This document shows positions 38,303-47,199 of a stretch of DNA of 64,000 nt, in pieces. Within the stretch, counting starts at the first letter, position 1. Every line of letters begins with the position of its first letter. The position numbers were made by a program, and so were the translations under genes. The DNA is from Symsagittifera roscoffensis. Its lineage: Eukaryota; Xenacoelomorpha; Acoela; Convolutidae. Location: the NCBI RefSeq assembly GCF_963678635.1, contig NC_087071.1, positions 44,193,095-44,257,094 on the forward strand, given 5' to 3'. Below the pieces are notes generated by a model that was not told where the DNA came from, did no database searches, and saw only the letters and a list, made by a program, of their open reading frames with translations.

Positions 38303-38328
38303 GAGCATCCGCTCGGCGCGGAGTGCTC
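38303..38328. other. Conserved leader hairpin (E2)
   Basis: GAGCATCCGC, loop TCGGC, GCGGAGTGCTC; paired arms interrupted by a small bulge. The identical 26 bases occur in the E1 leader at 63138-63163, although surrounding leader sequence differs. Located close to the LTR, where retroelement packaging or dimerisation signals usually lie. Confidence 0.55.
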
Positions 38329-38351
38329 GTTAACGGTTCTGCCGGTCATGA

Positions 38352-39905
38352 TGTTTCGCCCGGAAGTACATACCGACGGAAAATAAAGCCAGGTTCTAAA
38401 ACGACTGGTTAGCGTCCAAACACAGCTCATCGTGCTTTTCACCGTTTCTGCCAAAGCCAGTTCTTTTGGTGGTTGTCTTTCTAACAACGGGTCGACAAAA
38501 AACGTTATATTTCCGGCTTCGATCAGAGCGCTCGAATTAACTGAATTATTTGCAGAAATAGTGAGTTCATTCCTGAGTTTCAGTTTCCCCAGACCGCGAG
38601 GTCACTCCTAAAAACAGGGCTACTACTTATTATTTTACTATTGTTTTTGTTCAGTAGATAAAAATCGAAGATGGATCAACCCCTTCCCCCAACTCCTAGC
38701 TTCTCATCCCTATCAAAATGAAAGGATAAAAGTCTCAGTTCCGAAACCCTTCCGGATTCTTGAATCCACTGAATCAAGCTCGTTAATCTTGATTTCTTCG
38801 TAATCCGGAAGGCTATCTTCCACCCTTCACCGTTGTCTGCAACGGCCTTGCAACTATTGTAGCGACACAATAGTTGCAACTCAGAACGTCCTTCTGTTTT
38901 TCTCTGTTGTTTTTCTATCACAATCTTCGTTGTTTTCGTCAGTGCGACTATCGTTGTTCTGTTGCTTTTTAGCTTTTTCTGCCAAAATGGCCGTTTCTGA
39001 CGTTTCTCAGAAATGTTACATAATCACTTCGAAAATTTAAAAATTAGCAATTTCCGAATCCCTCAACCTTCACGTTTTGTTCAATCGTTCCAATAACGTT
39101 CTTAATCCTTAAAAATCACTAATCCGGAAGGCTCGCTGCTAAAAATTCGAATTCTGCAGAGATTGCATTTTGGCACATTCTGGTCGAATGTCACATAATC
39201 CCCGGACAGTCCGGTCAATGTCCTCATTGAATCACGCAATGTTCGTAAAATAGATACAGTGTTATCGAACAGAATTTACAAAATGCCTGAAATTACTTTT
39301 ATCCACGTCACATCGACTCACTGCAGAATATAAATGGCATCATACTACATCACTATAGCCTTCAAATTCTTTCATCAATCTGCACATTGAGGATATGACC
39401 TAAGATAAAACATATTTTCTGACTTCCAATGTCAATGTCCCGATTGAAACTTTTTCTCTTAGATTTAAAAGGTGTTGGCTTGCAGGACAATCCTGCCAAC
39501 CAACAAGCGAAAACTATCCTACTATGCTTCTCCCTTCGGACACCTTGCTTGTTATTGTCCTGAATACTAAAATTAAGAAACTCTGTGGTTAGAAAGAACA
39601 ATGAAACAATCTCCCTCTTCGAGACATTACCCAAGCCTTCCATGTCACCACAAAGTGATCAGTTCTCCTAGCTGATTAAAAACAGTCATGCAGGCTGGAA
39701 TATTTAAATATACTCCTTCACTTAAGCCTTCCTAAATAAATAGTAAGTGAGTGTCTCTAAAGCCACTCAACTAAAATCAAAATGCAAATTTATAAATGCA
39801 ACATTTTCAAAACTCAACTAAATGTTTCAGTTTTCAATTACAACTTGGTTGCTTGGTTTCTCACTTGAGTTTTTTCACACACATAAAACAATTCTGAGTT
39901 TTAAC
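38352..39905 (-). mobile_element. LTR shared by E1 (3') and E2 (5')
   Basis: TGTTTCGCCCGG to CTGAGTTTTAAC, about 1.55 kb. It serves as the 3' LTR of E1 (right side adjoins the E1 accessory region across a pyrimidine-rich tract, 39906-39937) and as the 5' LTR of E2 (left side adjoins the E2 leader). Composition is hybrid: left quarter resembles the E2 3' LTR; from about 38.7 kb rightward it is nearly identical to the E1 5' LTR. Contains the covarying hairpin at 38848-38879. Confidence 0.75.
38848..38879. other. LTR hairpin (E1/E2 shared LTR)
   Basis: Perfect 13-base arms TTGCAACTATTGT and ACAATAGTTGCAA around AGCGAC. Compared with the E3 hairpin two base pairs differ on both arms so that pairing is kept. 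Confidence 0.7.
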
Positions 39906-39937
39906 TTTTTCTTCATTACTCCTTTGTTTTCTTCTTT
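39906..39937 (-). other. E1 polypurine tract region
   Basis: Pyrimidine-rich on the plus strand (TTTTTCTTC and CTTTGTTTTCTTCTTTTTT), thus purine-rich in the element sense, directly before the 3' LTR. This is where the plus-strand primer of LTR elements lies. E2 and E3 have a sharper version (GAAGGAGAAGA in sense). Confidence 0.5.
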
Positions 39938-40016
39938 TTTCGTCGTTTAGAAGTTCTAAAACTTCTAAATTCTTCTAACTTTCGTCTCTTTTTCCATCTT
40001 GCTTTTCGGTCATTCG

Positions 40017-42791
40017 TCAATGCTCCATTTCTTCCTCCTTTGATACTGACTCTGCACTCTCAGTTTCCGTATCTTGCAACACGTCATTAGCTATCCTGAC
40101 GCTGCTGGAAGCCGTCCTCCAACACTTCTGCTCTTCTACCCTCTGTTTGCAGCAAGGTAGGGGATCCACGTTAGATTCTCTGTTCCTGCAGAAGCTGTTG
40201 TGGAGACACAACGTCACGTTTCTCTCCAAATCCTCCTTTAACATCTCTGCCTTCTCCATTCCACTACGTTCACTTGTCCTGGAAATTCTTTTCACAGCGG
40301 TGGTCACTGCATTCCGATGAGTCACGAGAGCTCGCTTGAAAGCTCCTGCTCCAATGTCCAGCTGATACTCACTGTACACTCTGCCGTGCTTCGACATATG
40401 CTTTTTCGCATATTCGTACAACCATGCAGTCATGTTAGCTCTGAACCATGGCATCAATCGTTTTCTTGCCCATATCTTCTTCACTTCCATCGGAATGTTT
40501 AGAACTTTGCACATTGTCTCAAAAAGATCTAAATCTTTTAGACAATCTAATTTCCGCAACTGTTCTCTCGTCGGTGCCTCCTGTCTATTATTTTCTCTCA
40601 CATGAGCTTCCAGCCATCGTATCGCCATCATAACTCCCACTATCACTATTGTTCTGGACTGTGATGAATCTGGTAAACCCATGGAGAGCAGCTCTCCAGA
40701 GTCCCAGATCAACATCAGATTACTACGCTTGGGATACCACCAGGTCTGCAGCAAGCAGTGGCAAGAAAACTCGTCATGTGTCAACATGATGCTCTTCCAA
40801 TTACGTTTTCCCGAAGCTTCCAGTAATGGTTCCACTTCCATCATCACTCGGTGGACCTCATCATTCTCATCTACTGCATTGTAATCTGTGACAGTTGCTC
40901 CTCTCTGTTTCTGTCTCTCAAAGTCACTGAAGTTCCCGCTCACATATCCCATGAACTTCTTTCCTACTATTGACTCCAATTCTTCCTTGGTTCTCTCTGG
41001 AACTGCTGAGAACATCTTACATAGCAACTCGTAAGACTTCTCGGACATTCTCGCCAGTCTCACACACTTCGGCATTGAGAAGGCTTGATCCACGATCGTT
41101 CTCGTACTCTTTACGTCCACAGCTACGAAATGTACAGGGTATCTGCTCTTGCACATTGGAGCCAATGTTGAACCCACCAAATATCGTGCTCCTGATGGTC
41201 TACAATAAGTCTCACTGTGTCTAATGTTCATTTCCGTCTCGATTGCTTCCCTCCATTTTCCTATGTATTTCTGCTCAGTCTGCAGAACTCCTGGGAATAC
41301 TTCTACACTGATGGCTGTGACCATCTCATGTTTCTGTTCTAGATTCAATAGTGACTCTAAAGAACCAAACATGCTGTAGAATCCTAGTGCAGTCACTAGA
41401 TTCACATCGGTTCCTCCATGGCAATCTGCTATCAGTTCCGTCTCTGTTCTCGCTTTCATCACTACGTTTCCAAACAATACCGTCAATTGCTTGTGTTGTT
41501 TCTCCAGGGTCTTCACACAGTCCAGACTTCCACAAACGTGACCCTTCAGTCCACAAACTTCCGCCAGACAGCTACCAGGTTTGACCCAGTCTTCTGGTCC
41601 CCAGCCAGGCAACTCCACTTTATCTTCTCCGTTGCTCTTAGAGGCCGTTTTCATCACATTATATATGATGTTGAGGTCACGCAGATTACAGTCTGCATTC
41701 AGTTCCCTCTGTACGTCTTGTGTTGCCCGTAATATTGAGTCAGCGTTGGGACTAGGACACCATGATGGCCTCATCAATTCCCACATTGCCATCAAGCTCG
41801 TCCTCAGTAATTCATCTGAGAATCCCAACCCAAACTCCACTCTTTTGTCGGATTTTGGTACTGAAGGTGCAGTCACCTCTTCTTCCAAGACCAGTCCCAA
41901 TTTGGCCTGTGGATTGTTAACGCTCTTAATCGTTACAATTCTGGACGTCCAGAATCTTAGCAACACCGCCTGCTCATAATCGAAGAAGCAATCGCGTATG
42001 TCTTCACTCAGGAAAGGATTGTACGCTATCCCTATGATCCCGGATACGTAGCTATACGATTTTTTCTTGATCGGTCCACAGTATTCACTGGATTTCGGCA
42101 ATGCTCCCATAGATTCTTTAGTGAGTCTCAGCTCCTTGTTTGAGAATCTCCTGATTTCGTCTATCTTTTTCATGGGTTCTAATTCCTCGGGTTCTTTCGT
42201 GTTCACCCTCATCGGTTTACTTTGCTGCATATCCAGCAGTGCTAGCAAGAATAAGGCTTTCGTTCGCTCATCGCCTTCCTTCAACATTTTAACACAGGTG
42301 TTCAGTGCAGGTACTGAAATCTGCTCTATCAGGAATCGAATGAAACAGAGAGCGTCTCTCCGCTTCGCACACGCTACTGCTGCTCCCTCCTGGACTATCA
42401 GATCCCTCAGGTTCGTCATAAGGAAAACCTTCTCCTCTTTTGATCTCTTCCTTTCTTCTGAATCATATTCTTCGCGAGTCAGTCCCATCATGCACCAGGC
42501 GAACCTGAGTTGTAACTCTGTTCTTACGTAAGGTACTGCCACGAGAGCATGTATTTTTGGCGTAGTCCTCATTTCTTCTTCGAAATACCTTAACACTACT
42601 GCTTTCCATGGAAGGCTCACCAACTGCTCCATCGTTTCTGCCTGTATATCAGACGACGCTAAAGTCCCGTACGCCTTCTGCTTGAGGGTGGTGCCTTGCA
42701 ACATCATTTCCAGATAACCCTCCATGACTTTTTCGTCTTCCAGGGCCATCACATACCCTCTAGCCGAGTTTCGGTATTCTAACATCTCCAT
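40017..42791 (-). CDS. E1 accessory protein 3 (unknown, about 920 residues)
   Basis: Long open stretch at the 3' end of E1. I recognise no known family. Visible features: a mostly helical N-terminal third (for example AVVLRYFEEEMRTTPK, ALCFIRFLIEQISVPALN); a Cys-rich patch around residue 415 (SCLAEVCGLKGHVCGSLDC); an aromatic segment near residue 690 (CHCLLQTWWYPKRSNLMLIW); a conserved hydrophobic pair ELLSMGLPDSSQSRTIVIVG; a basic C-terminal third (MPWFRANMTAWLYEYAKKHM) and an acidic tail. No signal peptide and no clear membrane anchor, so it does not look like an envelope protein. Counterparts in E2, E3 and E4 keep the Cys and aromatic positions, suggesting that the protein was under selection while the elements were active. 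It occupies the place where some retroelements carry env. Confidence 0.7.
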   Translation of the reverse strand: MEMLEYRNSARGYVMALEDEKVMEGYLEMMLQGTTLKQKAYGTLASSDIQAETMEQLVSLPWKAVVLRYFEEEMRTTPKIHALVAVPYVRTELQLRFAWCMMGLTREEYDSEERKRSKEEKVFLMTNLRDLIVQEGAAVACAKRRDALCFIRFLIEQISVPALNTCVKMLKEGDERTKALFLLALLDMQQSKPMRVNTKEPEELEPMKKIDEIRRFSNKELRLTKESMGALPKSSEYCGPIKKKSYSYVSGIIGIAYNPFLSEDIRDCFFDYEQAVLLRFWTSRIVTIKSVNNPQAKLGLVLEEEVTAPSVPKSDKRVEFGLGFSDELLRTSLMAMWELMRPSWCPSPNADSILRATQDVQRELNADCNLRDLNIIYNVMKTASKSNGEDKVELPGWGPEDWVKPGSCLAEVCGLKGHVCGSLDCVKTLEKQHKQLTVLFGNVVMKARTETELIADCHGGTDVNLVTALGFYSMFGSLESLLNLEQKHEMVTAISVEVFPGVLQTEQKYIGKWREAIETEMNIRHSETYCRPSGARYLVGSTLAPMCKSRYPVHFVAVDVKSTRTIVDQAFSMPKCVRLARMSEKSYELLCKMFSAVPERTKEELESIVGKKFMGYVSGNFSDFERQKQRGATVTDYNAVDENDEVHRVMMEVEPLLEASGKRNWKSIMLTHDEFSCHCLLQTWWYPKRSNLMLIWDSGELLSMGLPDSSQSRTIVIVGVMMAIRWLEAHVRENNRQEAPTREQLRKLDCLKDLDLFETMCKVLNIPMEVKKIWARKRLMPWFRANMTAWLYEYAKKHMSKHGRVYSEYQLDIGAGAFKRALVTHRNAVTTAVKRISRTSERSGMEKAEMLKEDLERNVTLCLHNSFCRNRESNVDPLPCCKQRVEEQKCWRTASSSVRIANDVLQDTETESAESVSKEEEMEH

Positions 42792-42807
42792 GTATCCACC
42801 GGTGGGT

Positions 42808-45450
42808 TCATCTATCGACAGTCTCCGACACTGTTAGTCGGTTATATTCCACTGGTATTAGTTGTCCTGCGACACTTCCCTTTCCATGATTCATGGGAGA
42901 TGGCTTGAAGTCTTTCATTGTGCTCTCTCCACATTGGCTGAGTATTTCCATTTCTAAGGTTGCTCCAGTCAGAGTGCGGTCGCTCCTTTTGGATTTATAA
43001 CCTGTTGACTTTATCCCCGCCATGAGAATGGGTGGCACCATCGCTATATCAGTTAACATTTTATCTGTGCCAGGCAGTTGATAATCACCTTGCCCCAAAT
43101 CCATGACCTCCTCGACTCGTTTCCGTTTCGCTGAGTTAATAGATTTCATTGATTTTTCTGAATCCACCTTCGTCTTTCCAACTCTCCTCGGCATCACTCT
43201 GCTGCCCAACTTCATCTTCATCGCATTGATTTTATCAATCACCAATTTTGATTGCATCGTCCCTCTCCTGGTTCTTGACAGATACACCACCTCTCCTTTA
43301 TCGTCCTGCGGTGTCATCTTGATGGGAGAATTCGCTTCACTTTCATCAGTGGCCGAGTCGATCAACAACTCACTCAGTCTCCCTTCACAATCATCAAGCT
43401 TGTCAATTACTTCTCTCATCAAGGGTTGGTTGAGACCCGTTTTCAGAATCGACTGGGTCCCATAGCTTTGAACCACGGTCCAGACTTCTTCCATAAACGC
43501 CACTCTGTCCAGTTTGCATCCCGTCCTACACTCGTGGTCTCGGTGATGTACTTCCCATTCTTCTTCGGGCAGCGTTCCCAAGAAAGGTACTCTGGCTGAG
43601 GCCGCTATTCTTCTTCTCCTGGGTGATTCCATGAGGATTCTCTGGTCGTTATTTCTTGAATTGCCAGGAGAGCTGCTCTCCGGCAAATTCCGTTTCATTT
43701 CCATAAAGGCTGACGGAGGCTCCAGTGTCAAGATGCCTTCATCCGCTGGCTCAGTCGTTTCCAACGTATCTGCATTATTCTCAAGATCACTGAAGATATT
43801 GAAATCCAGGCTGGATGTTCCTCCTGTCGATGCCCTGTCGTCTTCCCCACCAGCTTGATCTTGTTGCATGGGTTCTTCGGTTTGACGGCTTCCTCCCTGT
43901 CCGTCATCTCCTTCTGACTTATCCTTGTCCGAGCTCGATGGTCCTTTTTCATCATTGTCGGCTTCTTCCGGGAATCTAGGTATAAGCAATGTACCGGCCG
44001 ATTTATCTTCCTCTTCTCCATGGACCACTTTGATTTCTTCGCAGCCGAAGGGCGCTAGGAAGGTTCTCGTCTGCAGTATTCCTCCCACTTTCATCTCCTG
44101 TTTTACACTGGTCAGGATTAATGAGGCTTCAGGCAATTCGGTCCTGCCTCTCATCCTCATCGGAGCTAAGCCTAATCCCTTCCATTCCTCATCAAATCTT
44201 CCAGGCTTGGGAGTCGCGGCGTTGCTTATTCGCCTTCTCGTCGCTTGATCCGTGTATGCAAATCGTGTGTACTGTAACACGGCGGCATTTCTCCCTACAA
44301 AGTATGGATCCATCGTTCCCACGAAGTTTCCTACTCTCCTTTCATTGGTTTCAAATGCTCTCGACCCAGGAGTTTGTACCACGGAGACTGCTCCGAGCAA
44401 CATCCTTCTTATCAGAGGGAATTCAGGGATTGCCTCCGGCAGCTTCTTGTAATCGCCCCAGTCCTTCGTCTCTTCTCTCACTTTGTGATATGCTGCGGTG
44501 AGACGAGGCACTCTGGTTATTTCACCATTCGTTTTATCATAGGGTCTCAGATTCCAAAGCTTTGGAAACACTTCGATGTGTCCTCTTTCTACTTCTCCCA
44601 TGCGATCACGGAAGTGATCCTCAAAATTGATGACTGTCATCTCTGGCTCCGATATTTTCGCAAATAACAGATCTTCACTCATGAGCTCCCGCAATGTGTG
44701 CTGCTCACACCAGTTCAGTGTACTACCGTCCACTGCTGATATGAGGTTCAGGTGCAGCACCGACCTCCTATATGCTTCCACCTTAACGTCAGGGAACGCA
44801 AACGTGACTGCTGGTCCATAGATCACTGTCACGAATTCCGTGACTCCTCTGATCAGCGCCAAGGGATCGGTTCTCATAGCCAAACTCAGGTCAGTTAACA
44901 GCGGCATGCCTCCAAGATGTCGTCTAACATCTTCCTCTCTTTCAATCGTCTCGTCTTCTCCCGTTCCAAAGCGATTTTGTTGTAAGAGATACTGGATAAG
45001 AGTGTGTCTCAGGTCTCTTATCTTGTTCCACGAGTCCGTGGATTTCTTCATATCCAAGTTCCTCACTCTCTCTCTCATCTGCTCTGGACAACGTGCCAGT
45101 TTCATCAGTCCTCCCAAGTTTCCGTGGGTAATTGCAATCAATGTCAGAAGTCCGTCTAGCCGCAGGTTTTGGATTCCATCGGTGAGCAGTATCGCCGGTC
45201 CCTTCGCGAAACTTTCTGCTCCGAATGTCACGAACAAGGCTATTAGTTCCACTATCGATACTCCCACTACTGCTTGGAGGAATTCTTTTATCAAGTAGTG
45301 CGAGACTTTCGGGTAAACCTTTGCCAAGAAGGACGCGGTCCATCCGGCTCCCAACCCTTCTAGCATGCTGTCTGTTCTCTCAAAGCCCTCCTGTCCTTTC
45401 ACTTCCTGGGTCCAGAAGGTTTCCAGAGTAATCTGACACATCCTGTTCAC
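42808..45450 (-). CDS. E1 accessory protein 2 (unknown, about 880 residues)
   Basis: Long open stretch between the SGNH part and accessory protein 3. N-terminal half (about residues 1-460) is globular in appearance with a short hydrophobic stretch (VVGVSIVELIALFVTFG near residue 62), then GGMPLLTDLSLAM, VYGPAVTFAFPDV-like and LFAKISEPEMTVINFEDHF. Residues about 490-590 form an acidic, Ser/Gln-rich, probably disordered linker. The C-terminal third contains LGTLPEEEWEVHHRD, a helical EVWTVVQSYGTQSILKTGLN segment and a basic KRKRVEE cluster that could bind nucleic acid or act as a nuclear signal. No known domain recognised. Collinear remnants in E2 and E4. The hydrophobic stretch is too short and isolated to argue for a membrane protein. 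Confidence 0.65.
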   Translation of the reverse strand: MNRMCQITLETFWTQEVKGQEGFERTDSMLEGLGAGWTASFLAKVYPKVSHYLIKEFLQAVVGVSIVELIALFVTFGAESFAKGPAILLTDGIQNLRLDGLLTLIAITHGNLGGLMKLARCPEQMRERVRNLDMKKSTDSWNKIRDLRHTLIQYLLQQNRFGTGEDETIEREEDVRRHLGGMPLLTDLSLAMRTDPLALIRGVTEFVTVIYGPAVTFAFPDVKVEAYRRSVLHLNLISAVDGSTLNWCEQHTLRELMSEDLLFAKISEPEMTVINFEDHFRDRMGEVERGHIEVFPKLWNLRPYDKTNGEITRVPRLTAAYHKVREETKDWGDYKKLPEAIPEFPLIRRMLLGAVSVVQTPGSRAFETNERRVGNFVGTMDPYFVGRNAAVLQYTRFAYTDQATRRRISNAATPKPGRFDEEWKGLGLAPMRMRGRTELPEASLILTSVKQEMKVGGILQTRTFLAPFGCEEIKVVHGEEEDKSAGTLLIPRFPEEADNDEKGPSSSDKDKSEGDDGQGGSRQTEEPMQQDQAGGEDDRASTGGTSSLDFNIFSDLENNADTLETTEPADEGILTLEPPSAFMEMKRNLPESSSPGNSRNNDQRILMESPRRRRIAASARVPFLGTLPEEEWEVHHRDHECRTGCKLDRVAFMEEVWTVVQSYGTQSILKTGLNQPLMREVIDKLDDCEGRLSELLIDSATDESEANSPIKMTPQDDKGEVVYLSRTRRGTMQSKLVIDKINAMKMKLGSRVMPRRVGKTKVDSEKSMKSINSAKRKRVEEVMDLGQGDYQLPGTDKMLTDIAMVPPILMAGIKSTGYKSKRSDRTLTGATLEMEILSQCGESTMKDFKPSPMNHGKGSVAGQLIPVEYNRLTVSETVDR

Positions 45451-45454
45451 AAAT

Positions 45455-46950
45455 TCAGCGGTCTTTTCTTCGGCAATTTTCCGCCAGGTTCACCTCCTTC
45501 AACAAGTAGGCATGTATCTTTGTGATCATCAAGGGGCCTTGCTCAAAAGCATCTGCACCCAATGCCGCTACTCTAGGGTTCAGGTGTAGCCACAGGTTGG
45601 CTTCCGGCTTGGTTCTCAGAACCATCGCCTCCAGATGAGCTCTCGTCTCTAGTGAATTTTTCCTTCTTGTGTCTTCACCTGCCACTTCCATTGCTCGGAA
45701 CCATAAGTCGTTGGACATTGCCGCGATCACCCGATGGTCGTCGTCTATTCCCGATTTCAGTTTGAGTTGTCGACTGAAATTGGACAGTTCCAACCCCAGC
45801 ACCTCGTCCAACACTAACATGTGTAGCGCATGGTCCTTGAGTCCTCTCATCGCGTTTGAGATATCTGACCACACTGCAGGCAGTTCAGCCTTAAGTGGCC
45901 TCAGGTTCTCCATCTCTATCATGCGATTCGGGGCTGATATGATCACATCATATTTCCCTTCCGAAAGTAAGGCCACAATCGCATACACAAATTTCAGTCC
46001 ATCCGGGAGATGTGCATATCCCGGAGACAACGCGAATACTACTCTCAGTGTCACTTTATTGAATGACCCCTCCTTCGTCGCGTCCACCACTTCACCCATC
46101 GACTCAAGGATATCTTTTATCGCTGGCCATACAGCGTTCTCTGCTGTTGTAGGATCTCTGAGTCTGCTCAGAAAACCTCTACTGTGTAGATGGTCATTGA
46201 TGCCAGCAAACACGATCGTAATTGGGTTCATGTCCGTCTGCCTCTGTACCCCTATAGCCAAAGATATCGGTTGCAGTAAGTCCAGGTCGACCGCTGCCAA
46301 CATTATGACGTCCGGCCAAAACAAAGACTTGGAGGTGTACACGAACTCTGAATTCGCTACTACCATAATCTTGGCCTTCCTCATCTCTGCTTTGTCATAG
46401 GCGGCGAAGATGGTCTCATCTTTCTTTATCGCTATCAATCCGCCATATCTTTGGGCATCACCATCTTGATTCACTAGCTTTGGGTATACTCTTTCCTTCA
46501 CATGACCAGGGGGTGTCGTCAGCTGCCTGAATATCTTCACGTGTTGTCCAATCGGCGCTCTCGTCGTCAGGAATCTTCCTGGTCTCTCTTCACGATTCCC
46601 CTCATCATGATTCAGCCTCACATCTTGCAATGGTCTCGCATTCACTGGTCCCATCGTGTTGTTAGAGGGCAGTCCCTCCAAGTCAGCAAATCTCAAGGCC
46701 GTCGTGGAGCTAAAATTTATGCTAGCGGCTATCAACCAGTCTACGCCGGTTATCGAGTACAATCTGCTGAGGGATAGCGTCGCTCCATTCAGCATCCTCC
46801 TTGCATCTTCGATGAAGCGTACCCTCTCGAGATCCAGCTTCATTAGCTCGTCTTTGTATATATGCCAGGGAGACGGTATGGGTCTTGACCACATCAATGA
46901 GCCTCTGCTCGGACGTCTCTCCTCTCGACTGGTACTTGTCGTCTCCGATC
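45455..46950 (-). CDS. E1 SGNH-like module 2
   Basis: Region of the accessory cassette that looks like a second, diverged SGNH hydrolase. In sense order: KIMVVANSEFV (46.35 kb; block I would be Gly-Asp-Ser, here Ala-Asn-Ser), ITIVFAGINDHLHSRGF (46.2 kb; Gly-x-Asn-Asp as in block III), VVFALSPGYAHLPDG, LHMLVLDEVLGLELSNFSR, and GIDDDHRVIAAMSNDLW (45.74 kb; an Asp..His pair as in block V). The E4 homologue reads AIIVAGSDF in the first block, closer to the canonical motif. Known for the family: SGNH enzymes are esterases or lipases with Ser, Gly, Asn and His in four blocks. Inference: a tandem duplication of the SGNH module in which catalysis may be altered. Moderate confidence. Confidence 0.5.
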
Positions 46951-47199
46951 TAGTGTCCGATCTGGACGTGCCGGCTGTTTCTTCGATCGGGTTGACAGGT
47001 CCTATTCTTCTCCTAGGATGGATGGTCCTCCTCATCGGGGCTTCTCCCAATCGATCCTGTACGTCTGTCCTTTGACCTGTTTCGCTGGAGCTTTGTTGCC
47101 TGTAGTTCATGACGGCCGGGACCGTACCCAAGCGTGTTTCCAAGCTAGGAGGTACAAAGGTAGTAATCACCGCGTCACTCACTGTTCCTTCTTCCTTCA

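Larger units (their letters stand above)
36720..38351 (-). other. E2 5' leader
   Basis: Region between gag and the shared LTR, alignable in blocks with 60276-63225 of E1. Contains a conserved block at 37136-37240 with a donor-like AGATAGGTAAC (sense), a TCCGGA minisatellite (37360-37710), and a conserved hairpin at 38303-38328 near the LTR. No gene supported. Confidence 0.6.
17550..39905 (-). mobile_element. Element E2: giant Ty3-like LTR element, decayed
   Basis: A complete-length but heavily decayed copy of the giant element. Sense order on the minus strand: LTR 38352-39905 (shared with E1), leader to about 36.72 kb, gag to 33.7 kb, protease to 33.0 kb, reverse transcriptase and RNase H to 31.0 kb, acidic linker to 30.3 kb, integrase to about 29.2 kb, macro-like module to 27.7 kb, spacer to 27.36 kb, accessory region to about 19.05 kb, 3' LTR 17550-19034. 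Coding similarity to E1 is roughly 85% at the nucleotide level by eye. Dozens of breaks; clearly older than E1. Confidence 0.85.

Noticed and set aside
38224-38487. Minus-strand peptide containing ERQPPKELALAETVKS across the LTR edge
   Set aside because: It spans the LTR boundary and is not kept open in the other LTRs; no evidence for a gene.
40017-42791. Envelope glycoprotein in the position after pol
   Set aside because: Neither of the two large unknown proteins shows a signal peptide, a convincing membrane anchor, N-glycosylation-rich ectodomain or fusion-peptide pattern, so an env label is not supported.
45669-46400. Open plus-strand stretch of about 240 codons
   Set aside because: It lies antisense to the second SGNH-like module, has Ser-rich composition typical of a mirror reading, and a similar antisense stretch occurs in E2 only because the coding strand is conserved.
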